Positions 1 through 11,362 of a stretch of DNA of 64,000 nt are shown piece by piece. How positions within the stretch are numbered: position 1 is the first letter of the stretch; each line of letters begins with the position of its first letter. Source of the DNA: Pocillopora verrucosa (lineage: Eukaryota > Cnidaria > Anthozoa > Scleractinia > Pocilloporidae); assembly GCF_036669915.1 (NCBI RefSeq), contig NC_089319.1:3557082-3621081 (forward strand), read 5' to 3'. A program made the position numbers and the translations under genes. The notes under the pieces were generated by a model. The model was not told the origin of the DNA. It saw only the letters and a list, made by a program, of their open reading frames with translations, and searched no databases.

Positions 1-58
1 GGCAGATTTTGGCCGTTTACCTGAAAGACTTCATCTGTCGGTAAGGACAAAGCCAATA
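1..58 (+). pseudogene. Crypton/DUF3504-like N-terminal fragment (P0)
   Basis: Frame 3 reads ADFGRLPERLHLSVRTK, matching the end of the longer fragments at 14005-14225 and 52660-52890. The LSVRTK ending followed by GT resembles, from memory, the N-terminal core-binding region of KIAA1958/DUF3504-type tyrosine recombinases (Crypton-derived). Only the tail is inside the window. Confidence 0.35.
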
Positions 59-255
59 AATGAGAATTTTTAAATTGAAATTACGACTATTGTTGTTTTT
101 GTAATCATGTTTTAACGCATTTTTCCATCTTAAGAGTTAGCGCCAACGCACTTTACGATTTTTATTCCTAGATTGTCAATTCTTTTATTTCCATTCGTTA
201 ATAAAGTCAACTTTTCTTGTCAGTAAAGAGCTATTGTGTTTCTGTGATAAACAAA

Positions 256-396
256 ATAATACATTGTTGCTTGTAGATATTGAATTTCTCTTCTCGTGTT
301 GAACTCGACATCTCACTCGTTCGCCGCGCTTACTTGTGAGCTATCGAGTTGAACACTCGAAGAGAAACTCCACATCTACGCGCTTATGTACTATTC
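256..396. repeat. Hairpin MITE-like element, copy 1
   Basis: Imperfect inverted repeat of about 70 bp per arm. The left arm (ttgcttgtagatattgaatt onward) pairs with the right arm, which ends in the complement of that motif, and the centre is rich in CGC (ttcgccgcgc). The same element recurs at 14428, 23700, 24170, 37839 and 53092, each time near Crypton-like fragments and the SINE, so most copies were carried along by array duplication. Confidence 0.7.
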
Positions 397-550
397 GTGA
401 CATAACATTCATTTGAATTTTGGTCCTCTTTTACTTTCAGTCAGTATGATTGTGTTTTAGGCACAGACTAACTCTATAGCTCTAATTCCGGCATACTATG
501 AATTTGTGCCAGGGAAAATATGCACGTTGTACCTGAAACAGTACCACCAG

Positions 551-866
551 CTCAGATAGTCTAAGTGGCTTTGAACCTGCACAGGCGGTGGTAAAATAGT
601 TGACGCATTAGATTCCGGGCCGAGGGGTCTGGGCTTAAGAACTAGCCGGGTTATTGTGTTCTTTTCTTTGTGCCTATCTCCATCCAGGAGTAAAACAGGT
701 AACAACGAACTGTCAGGGATGCCTCACAAAGTGAGGAGGGAGAAGGACAGAACAGAAACTGGGATAAGCTCCAGTCTGATTGGCTACATGACTCAAGTAC
801 AGACATTACCACTCTTTTTGAAAAAGCATTACAGATCAGAAAAACAGAGAGAAAAAGAAAAAAGTA
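551..866 (+). mobile_element. tRNA-derived SINE, copy 1
   Basis: The head carries an A box-like stretch (ggcggtggtaaaatagttg) and a B box-like stretch (gggcttaagaactagcc at 631-647), which is the usual layout of a tRNA-derived SINE promoter. A conserved body follows (ctatctccatccaggagtaa) and then an A-rich tail (agaaaaagaaaaaagtaacc). Orthologous copies lie in the 5' flank of every long-type unit. Confidence 0.65.
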
Positions 867-1845
867 ACCTTGCAGGAACATATATCTTGATACACTGAAT
901 TTGTCATCAGGCATAATTTTAAACACATTCACGTCGAAGCCTCACTGCTCCTGCACAAGATTCTCATAACATTTTCTACTCCGAAATAATTTTTTTCACG
1001 GGAAGCCACATTTATCATTTGTGTTTGAACTTATTACAAAATAGCCAATATGTCATACCTAATGAATTTTATATCATGGTCATAAATTATGGATTATCTA
1101 CATGTGTTGTCAAGTTGAATTTCTAACGAGTTATCAACTGAAGGGTCGCTCTAACACTTCCTATTATACTCGTGTTCAAATCAGGGAGGCAGCTTTCAAA
1201 TCTTCCCACTTGTCGCAAGTTCGGTCAATCTTGCTGCATTTTTCATCCGCAAGTCTTTAGCTCTTTGTTTCGTGATTGTTTACCAAAAAAGTGCACGTTT
1301 TCGTGAGCCAAAACTTGGCTGGATTCCATGACACCGGTCAAGAGGCATTAAGTGTCTTAATTTTTCACTTTTAAGTAAAAACTAACTATAAATTGATGGA
1401 TCTCCACTCCAAAAGCCAATTAAAATTGAAATTATGGATGAATTTCATTTTGTGATTGACAGCTGTTTTCTCGATAGCCAATCAAATACTTTGGACCTTT
1501 CCAACCATTAAGGTTGTTTCAAAATGTGAAAATTTCGATAAGTGTGCCAACTCCTTCAAAGCTCACAATTTTATTTTATGGAAAAAAAAAGCCACCTTTT
1601 TTTAAAAAGAGAGAAAATAAGCCCCCAAAAGCAATTAAAGGACTTAAACTTAGATGAAAAACAGCTTTTAATAATAAATAATGTTTATTTCTAATTGAAA
1701 TTGTCGTCCGATAAGGAGGGGCCCTATTTGTACAAGGAAACAAATTAAGACGAATGAAGGGAGGCTGATTTAAATGCAGATTATGTTTATCAAGTGAAGA
1801 AGTTCCGCTTGGATAAGAAGAGTGATAATACAGAAATAAAGTAGA
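867..1845 (+). promoter_or_regulatory. 5' flank of long gene A
   Basis: Non-coding. It is conserved nearly base for base upstream of A, F (26115-26888), I (38449-39429) and J (53700-54476 plus 56562-56768). No convincing TATA box is visible; an AT-rich stretch (ttttaataataaataatgt) lies about 180 bp before the ATG. Conservation probably reflects recent duplication, but the promoter must lie here. Confidence 0.4.
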
Positions 1846-4800
1846 ATGACTGTTTTATGGCTGCTCCAGTTTTCCATTGTGACTCTTCAAATCGTCCTCG
1901 GAATCCTGTTTTCCCTGGCAAAAGGAGACTTTTGTGGAAGCGTTTTCGAAACTCAACTGGGTGAGTTAAAACTCAAACTGAACGATTAGGATCTTCTTGA
2001 TTCTCAGGCTTTGTTTTACATATATTCAGGTGAAAAAGCATTAGTCCATTTGCTTCACCTTTCAGATCATGCATTAGCAGGTCATGTTGTGTATACGACT
2101 GTTGTTGTGGACGAGTTTGAATGTCAGTTAAAATGTATGGGAAACAACCGTTGCAAGTCGATCAATGTTCACCCCAGTGACAGTATTGGACAACGTATCT
2201 GTGAGTTGAATGATAAAACGCGGCAGATGAAGCCAGAGGATTTTAGACAAAGGATAGGATCTACATACTATAGCTCTGCTCAGGTTGGTACTAAGTTTTA
2301 TAGTTCCCGTAGTTAATTGCCAAGATGCCGAAGGTATTTGGTAAATTAATAGTTTTGAGCGTGATTAGCGTGGCAATTCTAGCCTCCTGAGTGCAAAAAA
2401 ACATAGCTCTTTATTTCACACGACCATTGAATTTGGCTGTTGAGGGCGAAGCAAAAATGGTTAGTTTCATTTCTTCTCGCGTTTTGGGCATAAAACCTTC
2501 TCAATTATTTTTTTAAGTTACAAACCAGCTAAATTCAGAACTTTATTGGTTTTTTCATTCTCCTTATCCATCTGAGAGCTGAGAATTACAAGAGGGTATT
2601 TGCTTAATTTGTACAGACGTAACGTTGAACATAAGTTGAACATATGTGTTATATACCTATAACCGCTGTGTTTCTGCGAAGATAACTTGTTGAAGCACGA
2701 GTTGATGATGTCAGCTGTTAATAATAACTTTGGAGCCTGATTCAAATTATTAGGTATCCTTCATCTCTTAGTCTTGGGTTGACAATGTTTTTGGTATGTT
2801 CCCGGCATTTGTATTAACGTCCTTACTAGTTCTTTAGTTTGAAAAAATATTTTATTTTGAACGGTTATTCTTCATCATAAATACTTTCACGTTATGTAAC
2901 GTGACCAGAGCTAAATGTTTGTTATCCACTTTGTACTGTATAAAGAGAACACAATTGAAAAAATTCTCCAAGAATGAGATGGATAAGTAAATTTTCTTTT
3001 TGTCTTCATGCAATGTCAATAAAGCAACGGGAAACAAATCAACTTTCCTTATTTTTGTATTAATTATGTCAGACTTCCTGCATGGATATTTCTCGTGAGC
3101 AAAGGCGACCCACTAAGAGCGCTCAGTGTCATCCGGGATACCAAGGAACACGGTGCCAAATGCGTAAGTGGTCAGAAGATTTTGCCTGTTACGTATTCAC
3201 AGCTTTTTAGACAAATTAAACTGCATAATCATTACTGGTTGCCTCCTTTTGACAGCTCGAGGCGTAGGATAATGTTACTGACTTTGTTATAAATGAGTCA
3301 TGAAGTTAGCGGAACTTGTCGAGAACAAACTTAAACAAAACATAAAGTGGCGAGAGAACACATGCAGAATCTCACAAACGGAGGCGTACGTGAAGCATAA
3401 AACTGTTGTGTTCCGGCCCGGCTGGCTGGATGTTTAATTAAAGTATAACACATTTGTTACTCCAAAAGTATCCAAAATCAACTCTGTGACCAAAATATTT
3501 CACCTTTAGGCAAAACATTTTTTTTCTCGGACATGCCCTTATATCCACCTAGATATAGAAATAATATGAATAATACTGGGCGATAAAGTAACATTACAAA
3601 CATTACTTCTACTCACTGTATGTTGTAGCAGAGTGAAACCAAGACTCCTGTTCTTTATAATAAGTTCATTTATATTTATGGTTGAAAAAAGGAAAATTAG
3701 CTTTCATTTTTGTCTCATGATTTTAATAATAAGCTCCCGTGGTGAGAGTATTCATCCGCAGTGAAGGTTGCGAGGATCTAGGAATTGCAGAAAACTCTTG
3801 TGGCATTGCTTACATCAAAGTGAATGGCAAAGATTATTCTCCACACATCAGAGGCCATAACGTGGTTGTTATCAACGCTATGACAGGTATTATAATCAAG
3901 ATCGGAGATAAAGCGCGCTGTCATTTGTTGAAAGAGCGCTCTATCAGGGTACAAAAGACAGAGTTGAGTCACGCCATCTACCAATTTGTACTATGTTCCA
4001 CCATTTCCCGTACTTTTCTCTTGCTTTTTTTCGGTAATTGAAGTGAAATTTCGGAACAAACGAGCCGGCAAGTAGCAACAGAAGAACAAAACAAAGGTTT
4101 GTAAACATGCCAGGCGCTGCAATTGACGTTATTTTAACGTGAGCAGAGACAGAAATCCTCAAAGAGAAAACGAAATCGTAACAGCCTGAGTTTTGAAGGT
4201 TTTCACGCTCAGTTAGATTATACGTAAGCTTAGTTACGTGCGGTGATAAAAACCAAACACAGCTAACACTCGTATATGATATATAGTTCCGTGTTTAAAA
4301 ACGATACATAAAAAAACAAGAATGATAAAAAATTAACCAAACCGGCATAACTGTTACAATTTATACAAATCACGACGGTCTCAGAGCGATTGCGATCATG
4401 CTGAGGTCCATCGCAGCTAGCTCATCATGGCGATCTCTGATCATCGCAGTAAAGCAAGCCTCAGCAGTTACATCAGCCCCCCTTCGAGTGAACAACTAAG
4501 AGCTTGCTCTGATATCCTTTCCGATGCATTAAGTGGATTTCCACATCAGTCACAGCAGCCGAGTTTAACGGTGCTGTCATCTCGAGCAATCTTCATGTTC
4601 CTGTGAATTCGGCTGTCGTTCATTCATAAAACACACATCTTGAGCAGTTTGTTTTCTAATTGTCATGAGAAAAAACTTGCAGGTTTTTTATGAGCCACAA
4701 TTCGGCCGGATTTCACTGAATATTTCACTTTCAGATTCCGTATTAAAACTGGAAAGCTTTGGCAAAAGTGTTAAATTCGACCTGCCGAAATATTTCAGAT

Positions 4801-5573
4801 TATAAACTATTGCAGATTGTGAACTGAGATGGTTTGACACTTTTGACGATTTAAGTCTTGTTCAACCAGTCAAATTATTTGAACCATTCTAACAAGGATT
4901 CTGATTGGCTTATTGTAGCATGCTTATGAGAATATAGAGCATGCTGACGACATTGATGTTTAATTTGAAAATAAAGTCTGTTTTGAAAATTGAAAGTAAT
5001 GCGTGGGAAACTTTTAAAATTTTAAAAACAGTTTAAAATCTGCGGGGTTAGCTCCAGCTCGAATGATCATAATCCCTTTAAGCTACCAGTCATCTGGAAG
5101 ATGTACGTCTTCATTATAAGCTTGATTGTAGTGGAAGGGAAACGTTTGTTACCATTCTTCATTTGCAGGTACTGTACTAGGAGCCAAAGGATTTAACACT
5201 CATGAGAAAAGTTCCGCTGGTATTCACCTGAGAGATTACCTTAACGGAATCAAAGGAGAGTATGTGCCATATTGACGTGCTTTTATATATGTTCATAGAA
5301 CAAAACAAAACGAAAGCTGATATAAAACAAATGTAAAGGAAGGGAATGATCATCCAACCCTCTAAGGAGGAACTGGTCTTTTACGTTGTAATCTCACTAC
5401 CATAAAATGTAGCATATGATAGTTCAGAGCACAAACATCATGGATCCCACATCATTTTAAGTACATCTGCCCCAGCTTTTTATACATACACATATATATA
5501 TATATATATATATATAAATGGGAAAAATAAAAATAAATGGGAAATGTAGTTGCGTCCTTTTTTCCTCTCATAA

Positions 5574-5618
<45 letters not shown>

Positions 5619-7134
5619 AATTCTTAATCTCTTAAAAGATACATATTTTTCTCTTTCTAACGACCGTTCGGGACTGTTTCCAATGTCAAACGCATGAAAA
5701 TTTGTCGCAATAACTCCTATCCGAAACTGAATCAGAAATATACTCACAAAACGAGATTCGGTTAATTCCGTGGGGAATTTATTTCAAAATATTAGCACAT
5801 TAATGCCTCATAGAGGTTTTCGTTATTGCACTTTTTTGGTAATTTGTAATAAAATGCATTTGTTTGCCATTCTCACTGAAAAATCATGTTTGTTCCAATT
5901 GCAGAAAAATCGTTTTGGTCGCCATTCAAGATCAAGGCTCGACATACATATCACCAGCGATTGACGCTCTAAAAAGAGTTGGCGCCACCGATGACCTACT
6001 CAATCTGACAGAGTTCAGAGGATCTTTTGCTTTGGTGGGATTCGCCGGTGTGAATAAACCATCTTGGATTGCACAACAAAATGCCAAGCGAGAAAGGGGA
6101 CCCAGTGAGATATCTCTGACAATCCCATCATCAGAAGGTATATCTTCGTTCTATTGATACCCTATAGCGGAATTTCAGCTTTTAAATAAGTGAATGGGTC
6201 CATCATAGCGAGGCAGCCACGCATTGACTAAGCATTTTCAGGCTCTCGTGTACTCATATTGGTGTGTGTTGATTAACGAGACAACACCGCATTTCCTCCT
6301 GCAGCTATTAAAGGCTTATATTACAATCAGCCTGGCCATTCCTGCAAGGACATCCGGGACTCCGGATATTCCGTTGGAGATGGGGAGTACTGGATCGACC
6401 CTGAGAAGAACGGAAACCCTTTAAAGGTCTACTGTGACATGACAACTGATGGAGGTAAGACGAAAATGCTCGATCATGTTAAAACGTAAAGGAACTGAAT
6501 TGGGTTTGAGTTTCTGAAATTCTACTTCATGAAACAGCCTTGATGTTTGATGCACAGAGTATTTACTTCATCTTGGTTGATGTTGGCTTCGTTTTGCACA
6601 GGAGGCTGGCTTCTTGTTTCCAACGTTGTAGTAGACGACCCATCCTCGCGACAGCTTTGGATTGCGTCATCATACCGCGAGATCAGCAACTGCCACTGGA
6701 ACAAAACGTTGTTCATCACAGAATATGCCATGAAAGAACTGAGAACAAACTTGTCTTTCACTCAGCTGAGATTCCACTGCAACAAACAAAAAGGACGAAT
6801 GATCCACGTGACCACAACTGCAAACAGCTCTGGTGAAGCTGTAGTCCAGTACTTCAGCGGTCAGACGGATACGCGACCTTTGGCGTGTGGCTCGTTTAAT
6901 AGAATGAAAGATGATAACTCCAATATAACTGGAGTCTGTCACCAATGGCAAGGCCAGAAGTGGGGTCGTCTATTGGCGGCAAATGGGACATTGAACGACC
7001 ATGCCTTTTATGTCAGTTACAAATATCACTGGTCGTTGACTCCTGGAGATCAAAGATGGGAGTGTGACGACTATATTTATGACGGATTTTTTGCATTGTC
7101 CTCTGGCGATTTCTGGAAAGTCTTTGTTCGTTAA
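1846..7134 (+). CDS. Long gene A: secreted PAN-EGF-ILEI-fibrinogen-like protein
   Basis: Eight exons: 1846-1960, 2066-2283, 3073-3163, 3734-3886, 5169-5259, 5905-6137, 6305-6454, 6602-7134 (TAA). They sum to 1584 nt, 527 aa, all with GT-AG introns and consistent phases. Residues 1 to about 25 are a signal peptide (MTVLWLLQFSIVTLQIVLG). Residues 30-111 form a PAN/Apple-like module (ECQLKC, NNRC, ICEL). Residues 112-141 are a half-EGF with CHPGYQGTRC. Residues 142-301 resemble the ILEI/FAM3 domain (VLGAKGF, IVLVAIQDQG, FALVGFAG). Residues 301-351 resemble the fibrinogen-like or collagen C-propeptide start (GEYWIDPEKNG, VYCDMTTDGG). Residues 352-527 are a Cys-containing C-terminal module (QLRFHC, VVQYFSGQTD, QRWECDD, FWKVFVR). 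NKT, NSS and NIT are possible N-glycosylation sites. It is probably extracellular and resembles coral skeletal organic matrix protein 5-like entries. No catalytic residues are recognised and its function is unknown. Confidence 0.82.
4076..4740. repeat. Intron block shared with short-gene 5' flanks
   Basis: Runs from tttgtaaacatgccaggcgc through tgaatatttcactttcagat inside the ILEI1-ILEI2 intron. Copies lie in the same intron of F (28980-29636), I (41680-42332) and J (59040-59685), and also outside genes at 9470-10100, 35536-36150 and 48150-48785. The spacer copies therefore look like relics of a long-gene intron. A reading frame beginning MAISDHRSKAS is open for 126 aa in F but broken in A, I and J, so it is probably not coding. 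Confidence 0.6.
5490..5616 (+). mobile_element. Penelope-like 3'-end remnant between TA microsatellites
   Basis: Two (TA)n tracts bracket about 45 bp (aaatgtagttgcgtcc through cctctcataatatttata) matching the outer end of the Penelope-like palindrome at the equivalent intron position in I (44283-44323). F and J have no insert here. It is either a 5'-truncated insertion or a residue of palindrome loss. Confidence 0.6.
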
Positions 7135-8543
7135 GGCCTGGAAACACCTACATCCGCTTCCACTTTTCCTGTGAAACTTTTCTCTGCAAAGTAAGACGTC
7201 ATGATCATCGGATAACTGTAACGAGCTTTCAAACTTTTTTTATTTGTTTTTTATCATTCGAACAATTTGCGAGGTTTTCGTTTTTATATTTCGTGTGTTA
7301 GTTTGTGGCCTGAATGTCACGGAGGAGTTGGTATTTCACCCCTTAAATACCATAGTAGTGACTAACTTATAACTTCTCCATACAGTATCACCCTTGAATT
7401 AAATATTGAGGTCATAGGAATAAAGGAAATGATCACCAGCCTAGGAAGTCCATAACTGTCAAACAAATTCTCCTCGGCAGCACCATAGGAAATGTATAGA
7501 GAACAGAATGGTGAACATCCATACTGATGATAGGGTGTTAAGAGTTAAAATCTTTTTATCTTTCAAAGTAAACCCGACCCAAAAGATTTGTTCATCTATA
7601 TGTTTTTTCACTTTTTTTCGCGGGACGTCATTGTTTTATTGCCGCGAAGGAGGAGGGGGGAGGGAGGGTGTCAGGCGGGGCTGTTCGGAGGATTTTTGGG
7701 GAATCGCATGGTTTTCAGGCGAAGCTGAGATGATATTAGTCTTCGGTAACATAATATATAAAGGAAGGACTGTAGATAATCGTTTGCAAATGATGGAGGG
7801 GGGGGAAGTATTCATATACTACGGAGCCTTAGGGGACTAGGTAGATTGTGTTGTAAAATCCTCCGACCGATCTCTACCCCAACCCTCCTCCCCCTTCTGG
7901 AGATAAGAAATGATTGGTCCCTTAGTACGGACAAGCGAGTCTTTACAACACTTGGAGGTACCTTTGCTTTGACGTTGAGTTAAGCCTTCTTAAAACCTCC
8001 TACTACAATCATTCAGGGAGAACTTAAAGACTATTTCAATTTATCGCTCTGTTTTGGTTTGCAGTTGGTTTGCTAGTTTGAGTTTCTTTTTACAACCATT
8101 GCTTTTAAAAAAATTGGTTGTTCAAGGTAATTTCACAACAATAGTTCACTTAGAAATGCAAATTTCATTGGGAAAACTTGGAATAGAAATGCTGAGACAA
8201 ATTTGTTAGAAGATGTAGTAACATTGTTAAAAAAAACACATTACAGCAGGGTTGACGTAGCCATTTCACACATGAAATTTTAAAAATAATAAATTTCAGA
8301 ACATTTTGATATTTAAAAAGCTCAAGGTAAAACTATCTCTAAAGTGATTTTAAATCAATTTATTTGTAAATATTTGACATGTAGGTGATTATACGCACAG
8401 ACACACACAACCTTTTCATTCCTGTTCCGTACCCAAACTTCATTAGTATGGGTACGGAACGACTTAACTAACTGTGTGCGAATGGTCTTAGCTGGGTACG
8501 AAACCACTGGCATCCGCCCGAGGTTGTCGGTGAATTTCTTTGG
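7135..8543 (+). other. 3' flank of gene A
   Basis: No gene seen. It holds the likely 3' UTR, a G-rich tract at 7648-7670 with a C-rich complement near 7874-7898, and several short AT-rich runs. Small open frames here change frame between the copies at 45868 and 62201 and are not supported. At 8424-8460 a perfect 11-bp inverted repeat (gttccgtaccc / gggtacggaac) flanks a 15-nt loop. Confidence 0.5.
7419..7424 (+). terminator. Candidate poly(A) signal of gene A
   Basis: AATAAA about 285 nt after the stop codon, kept at the same place after I and J. Confidence 0.4.
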
Positions 8544-8674
8544 GTTGTTAGCGAGCTGGCCTAGCATTGGATGTCGGCAAGCTGGCCCAAGTTGTCAGCG
8601 AGGGGGCCTAAGTAATCGGCAAACTGGCCTTGGTTGTCGACACACTGGCCTAAATCGTCGGCAAACTGGCCTAG
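8544..8674. repeat. 21-bp minisatellite, copy 1
   Basis: Tandem units of about 21 bp built on tcggcaaactggcctaggt, with degenerate members (gcgagctggcc, cgacacactggcc). Six or so units are visible. Because 21 is a multiple of 3, both strands stay open across it and give spurious PVCRRFR-type repeats. Equivalent tracts are at 34660, 47221 and 63620. Confidence 0.75.
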
Positions 8675-8882
8675 GACACAGACACAAACACAACATCAAC
8701 GTATATTTCAATAAGTCGATAGAGTTTAAGCATATTACATAAGCATAATACATAATACTGTACTCATGATATTCTTTGCAGTGCTTATATTGCATTTTGG
8801 TTTTTACATAATCTCATTGTAATGGTTTCTGAAAAAACCATCATTGTACGAAGCCAATAAAGTTATTACTATTATTATAGAT
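8675..8882 (+). mobile_element. Retroelement-like 3' end with ATT-rich tail
   Basis: Conserved AT-rich stretch ending gaagccaataaagttattac followed by a short ATT repeat, as seen at 3' ends of some LINE/SINE elements. No coding remnant is visible. Copies are at 34784, 47351 and 63705. The element class is uncertain. Confidence 0.3.
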
Positions 8883-9469
8883 CGAAAGTTTATCTGATTT
8901 GATCAACCACATACAACTGACTCGAGGTGACTAAAGAAGGAATTATTTAAGTCAGCGCTGACTTTGATTGGTAAAAGTATGAAGGCATTATAAAATTCAG
9001 TTTTGTGTCCGAGACATAATCAGCAAAATTATTCCAATTAAACATGTTAAAGCTTACAATCAAATTGAACACCTTAGGTTTGACTTGATCAACCACATTG
9101 TCTTCAGTTTTTGTTGCCTATATTAGCCCAGTGAGTCGCCTGCGGGGATACGCTTTGTGTGCGCCCCGAAGCGTCAGGCGACCGAGCAGTAAAAACGAGT
9201 GACAAAGCCGAGACGATTATGACGGGAAATAAGAAGCAAATCATAACTGCTGGCTGTCGGCTTTGCCGTGGGTGGGGAATATACGACCACTGCAACACAA
9301 GGTGTACAGAGACCGTGTTTGACGAGGGTGCAGCCAAACGATTAGTTGTATGTCATATCTGTCATAAAACAGTATATTGTTTAAACTTATGACTTTCCAA
9401 TTAGTACCACGCTCAAGGTGAGTGTGATTTTTTTTCCCTTTGTTGTTAAGGATTACAAGAAATCGACCT
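8883..9469. other. Spacer, no gene
   Basis: No gene recognised. The stretch 9131-9183 is an imperfect GC-rich hairpin (gtcgcctg / caggcgac ends). Copies at 35240 and 47818 are alike. Confidence 0.4.
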
Positions 9470-10100
9470 TACAAACAAAGGTTTGTAAACATGCCAAGCG
9501 CCGTAATTTACGTTGTTATAACGCGAGTAGAGACGAAAGTCCTCAAAGAGAACCGAAGTGGACAGTCCGAGTTCAGAAGGTTTTCACACTCAGTTAGATT
9601 GCAAGCTTACGTACGGTAATAAAAACAAACACAGCTAACACTCCTATACTATACAAAGTTTTGTGTTCAAAACAAAACAGACAGGAACGATGAAAAATAT
9701 AGCCAAACTGGCACAACTGTTAAATTTCATACTAATCATGAAGGTGCCAGAGCGACTGCGATTACGCTGAGGTCCATCGCGGCTAAACCATCATGGTGAT
9801 CTCCGATAATCACAGTGAAGAAAGCCTAAGAAATTACATTGGCCGCCCTTCGAGTGAACAACAAAGAGCTTGCTCTGATATCCTTTCTGATGCATTGGGT
9901 GGATGGCCACATCAGTCACAGCAGCCGAGTTTAACGGCGCTGTCATCTCAAACAATCTTCGTGTTCCTGTAAATTCGGCTGTCGTTCCTTCATAAAACAC
10001 ACGTCTTGAGCAGTTTGTTTTCTGATTGTTATGTGAAAAAACTTGCGTGATATTATGAGCCACAATTTAGCCGGATTTCACTGAACATTTCACTTTCAGA
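9470..10100. repeat. Relic of long-gene ILEI1-ILEI2 intron in spacer
   Basis: Homologous, with substitutions, to 4076-4740 inside gene A (shared marks: tttgtaaacatgcca, gcttgctctgatatccttt, cagcagccgagtttaacg). It ends at the same tttcactttcagatt. Present again at 35536-36150 and 48150-48785. Confidence 0.65.
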
Positions 10101-10225
10101 TTGTCTACGTCTCGTGTTTCTCCCCACTTCTCTGGTGCTGTGGCCGCTTCATGTGTGCTTTACGACAAAACAGGGCACAGTCAAGGCTTCTCTATTTGTT
10201 AATTATAATTCAACAGATACGTTCT
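10101..10225. repeat. Right half of the 190-bp palindrome
   Basis: From tctcgtgtttctccccactt to ggcttctctatttgtt. It matches only the right arm of the complete palindrome at 19478-19668. Similar right halves are at 36158-36250 and 48790-48885. Confidence 0.6.
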
Positions 10226-10503
10226 CGAAAAAAGCGTAAGAGCTGCTCAAGGCGAAGCCGAGAGGAATTTTAGTTCTCGAGTACTAAAAAAATATAACTC
10301 TAACTAATTTGGCGAAGCAAAAATAGGGGGTATTCATTTCGCCTTTCTTATTGAGCATAAAACGATCTTGTTAATTTTATGGGTTACAAGGCAGAGAAAT
10401 TCGGAACTTTACCAGTTTTTTCGATTTATCGATCGGAGAGCTGAGAATGACAAAATAATGTTTATTTGGACGGACGTAACGTTTTAAGGTGTCGTATGTA
10501 TGC

Positions 10504-10506
<3 letters not shown>
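10226..10506. other. Relic of PAN-EGF intron, first part
   Basis: Marks ggcgaagcaaaaatag, aaattcggaactttacc and gagagctgagaatgac align with the PAN-EGF intron of A (2440-2600). With 10736-11130 it completes the relic of an older gene whose exon 1 and PAN exon are not seen here. Confidence 0.5.
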
Positions 10507-10549
<43 letters not shown>

Positions 10550-10735
10550 GAATGTGGGGGTAGAGTCTACCTTGGCATAAAGTGCTTAATGCTGTGGTAG
10601 CAGAGCAGACAGACAGAACTTTTCAACTTTTCAGTTCTGTTTGACGAGCCCTTAGGCGCGAGACTCAGAGTCACAGAGAATCGATGCGTCCTCTTTAATT
10701 ATTTAACTTATGTATATATAAACTATATATATATA
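10507..10735. mobile_element. TA-flanked palindromic element, one arm truncated
   Basis: (TA)n, then aacgaatgtgggggtagagt, then a right arm (cagttctgtttgacgag through ctctttaattatttaactta) and (TA)n. The full hairpin is at 36545-36830; here and at 49183-49400 most of the left arm is missing. Insertion at TA tracts and terminal layout resemble the Penelope-like palindrome at 43332. Confidence 0.5.
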
Positions 10736-11130
10736 TTCGTTTCGTTTCTGCAAAGAAAACATGTTGAAGCACAAGTTGGTAGTGTAACCTGTTTACAAAA
10801 AGTTTGCAGCCTGATGCAAATTAGTAGGTTCGCTTTATCTTTAACTCCCAGGTTTATTACGTTTTATGTTCTCGGCATCTGTATCAACGTTCTCAGTAGT
10901 TCTTTACTTTAAACAGAGTATATTATTTTGAACGGCTATTAGTGATTATGAAAACTTTCACGCGATATAAGGTGATCAGAGCTAAACGGATGTAATCCAC
11001 TTGTTACTTAACTAAGCGAAAAAAAGTTATTCAAAGGATGAAATGGATGAGTTTTTGTCCTCTCGATTTCATGTCAATGGAAACAAAGTGAAAAAATCAA
11101 TTTTCTTTTACTTTGTATAAATTATGTCAT

Positions 11131-11175
11131 GCATCCTGTGTGGATGTTTCTTGTGAGGAAAGTCGACTCTTTAAT
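11131..11175 (+). pseudogene. Relic half-EGF exon upstream of B
   Basis: ASCVDVSCEES aligns with the start of the EGF exon (ASCMDVSRG), but sequence after it is unrelated and the acceptor AG is now AT. Sister relics are at 25961, 37215 and 49795. Upstream sequence resembles the PAN-EGF intron, so this is the stump of an older gene. Confidence 0.55.
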
Positions 11176-11362
11176 TGCAAATTCCTCAAAACAAAAGTCA
11201 CTCTGTTGATTTGGCAAATCAGATTATCAATGATAATGATAAAAGTAGAAACAAACTCTTCTATTACTGCAACGAACAAAAGAAATTTTCGTGCAAACTG
11301 AAGAGCAATTAAAGCGATGAATAAAAAGGAATCATGAATTATAGATAAGAAGTATTTCAATT

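Noticed and set aside
496..932. Small frames across the SINE, and the SINE heads as tRNA genes
   Set aside because: The sequence is a tRNA-derived repeat with a degenerate cloverleaf region; frames differ between copies, so neither proteins nor true tRNAs are supported.
3778..3984. Antisense frames over the first ILEI exon (MVDGVTQLCLLYPD and relatives) in A, F, I, J
   Set aside because: They mirror a coding exon and run into the intron without splice or start support.
5490..5616. CRISPR-like or structured repeat array
   Set aside because: Simple TA microsatellites around a retroelement remnant; no spacer-repeat pattern anywhere, and the window is eukaryotic.
7508..7840. Open frames in the 3' flanks of A, I and J (up to 117 aa)
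   Set aside because: Frame and length change between near-identical copies and they cross the G-rich tract; not conserved as protein.
8476..8795. PVCRRFR-type repeat protein on either strand
   Set aside because: It is only the translation of a 21-bp minisatellite, open because 21 is a multiple of three.
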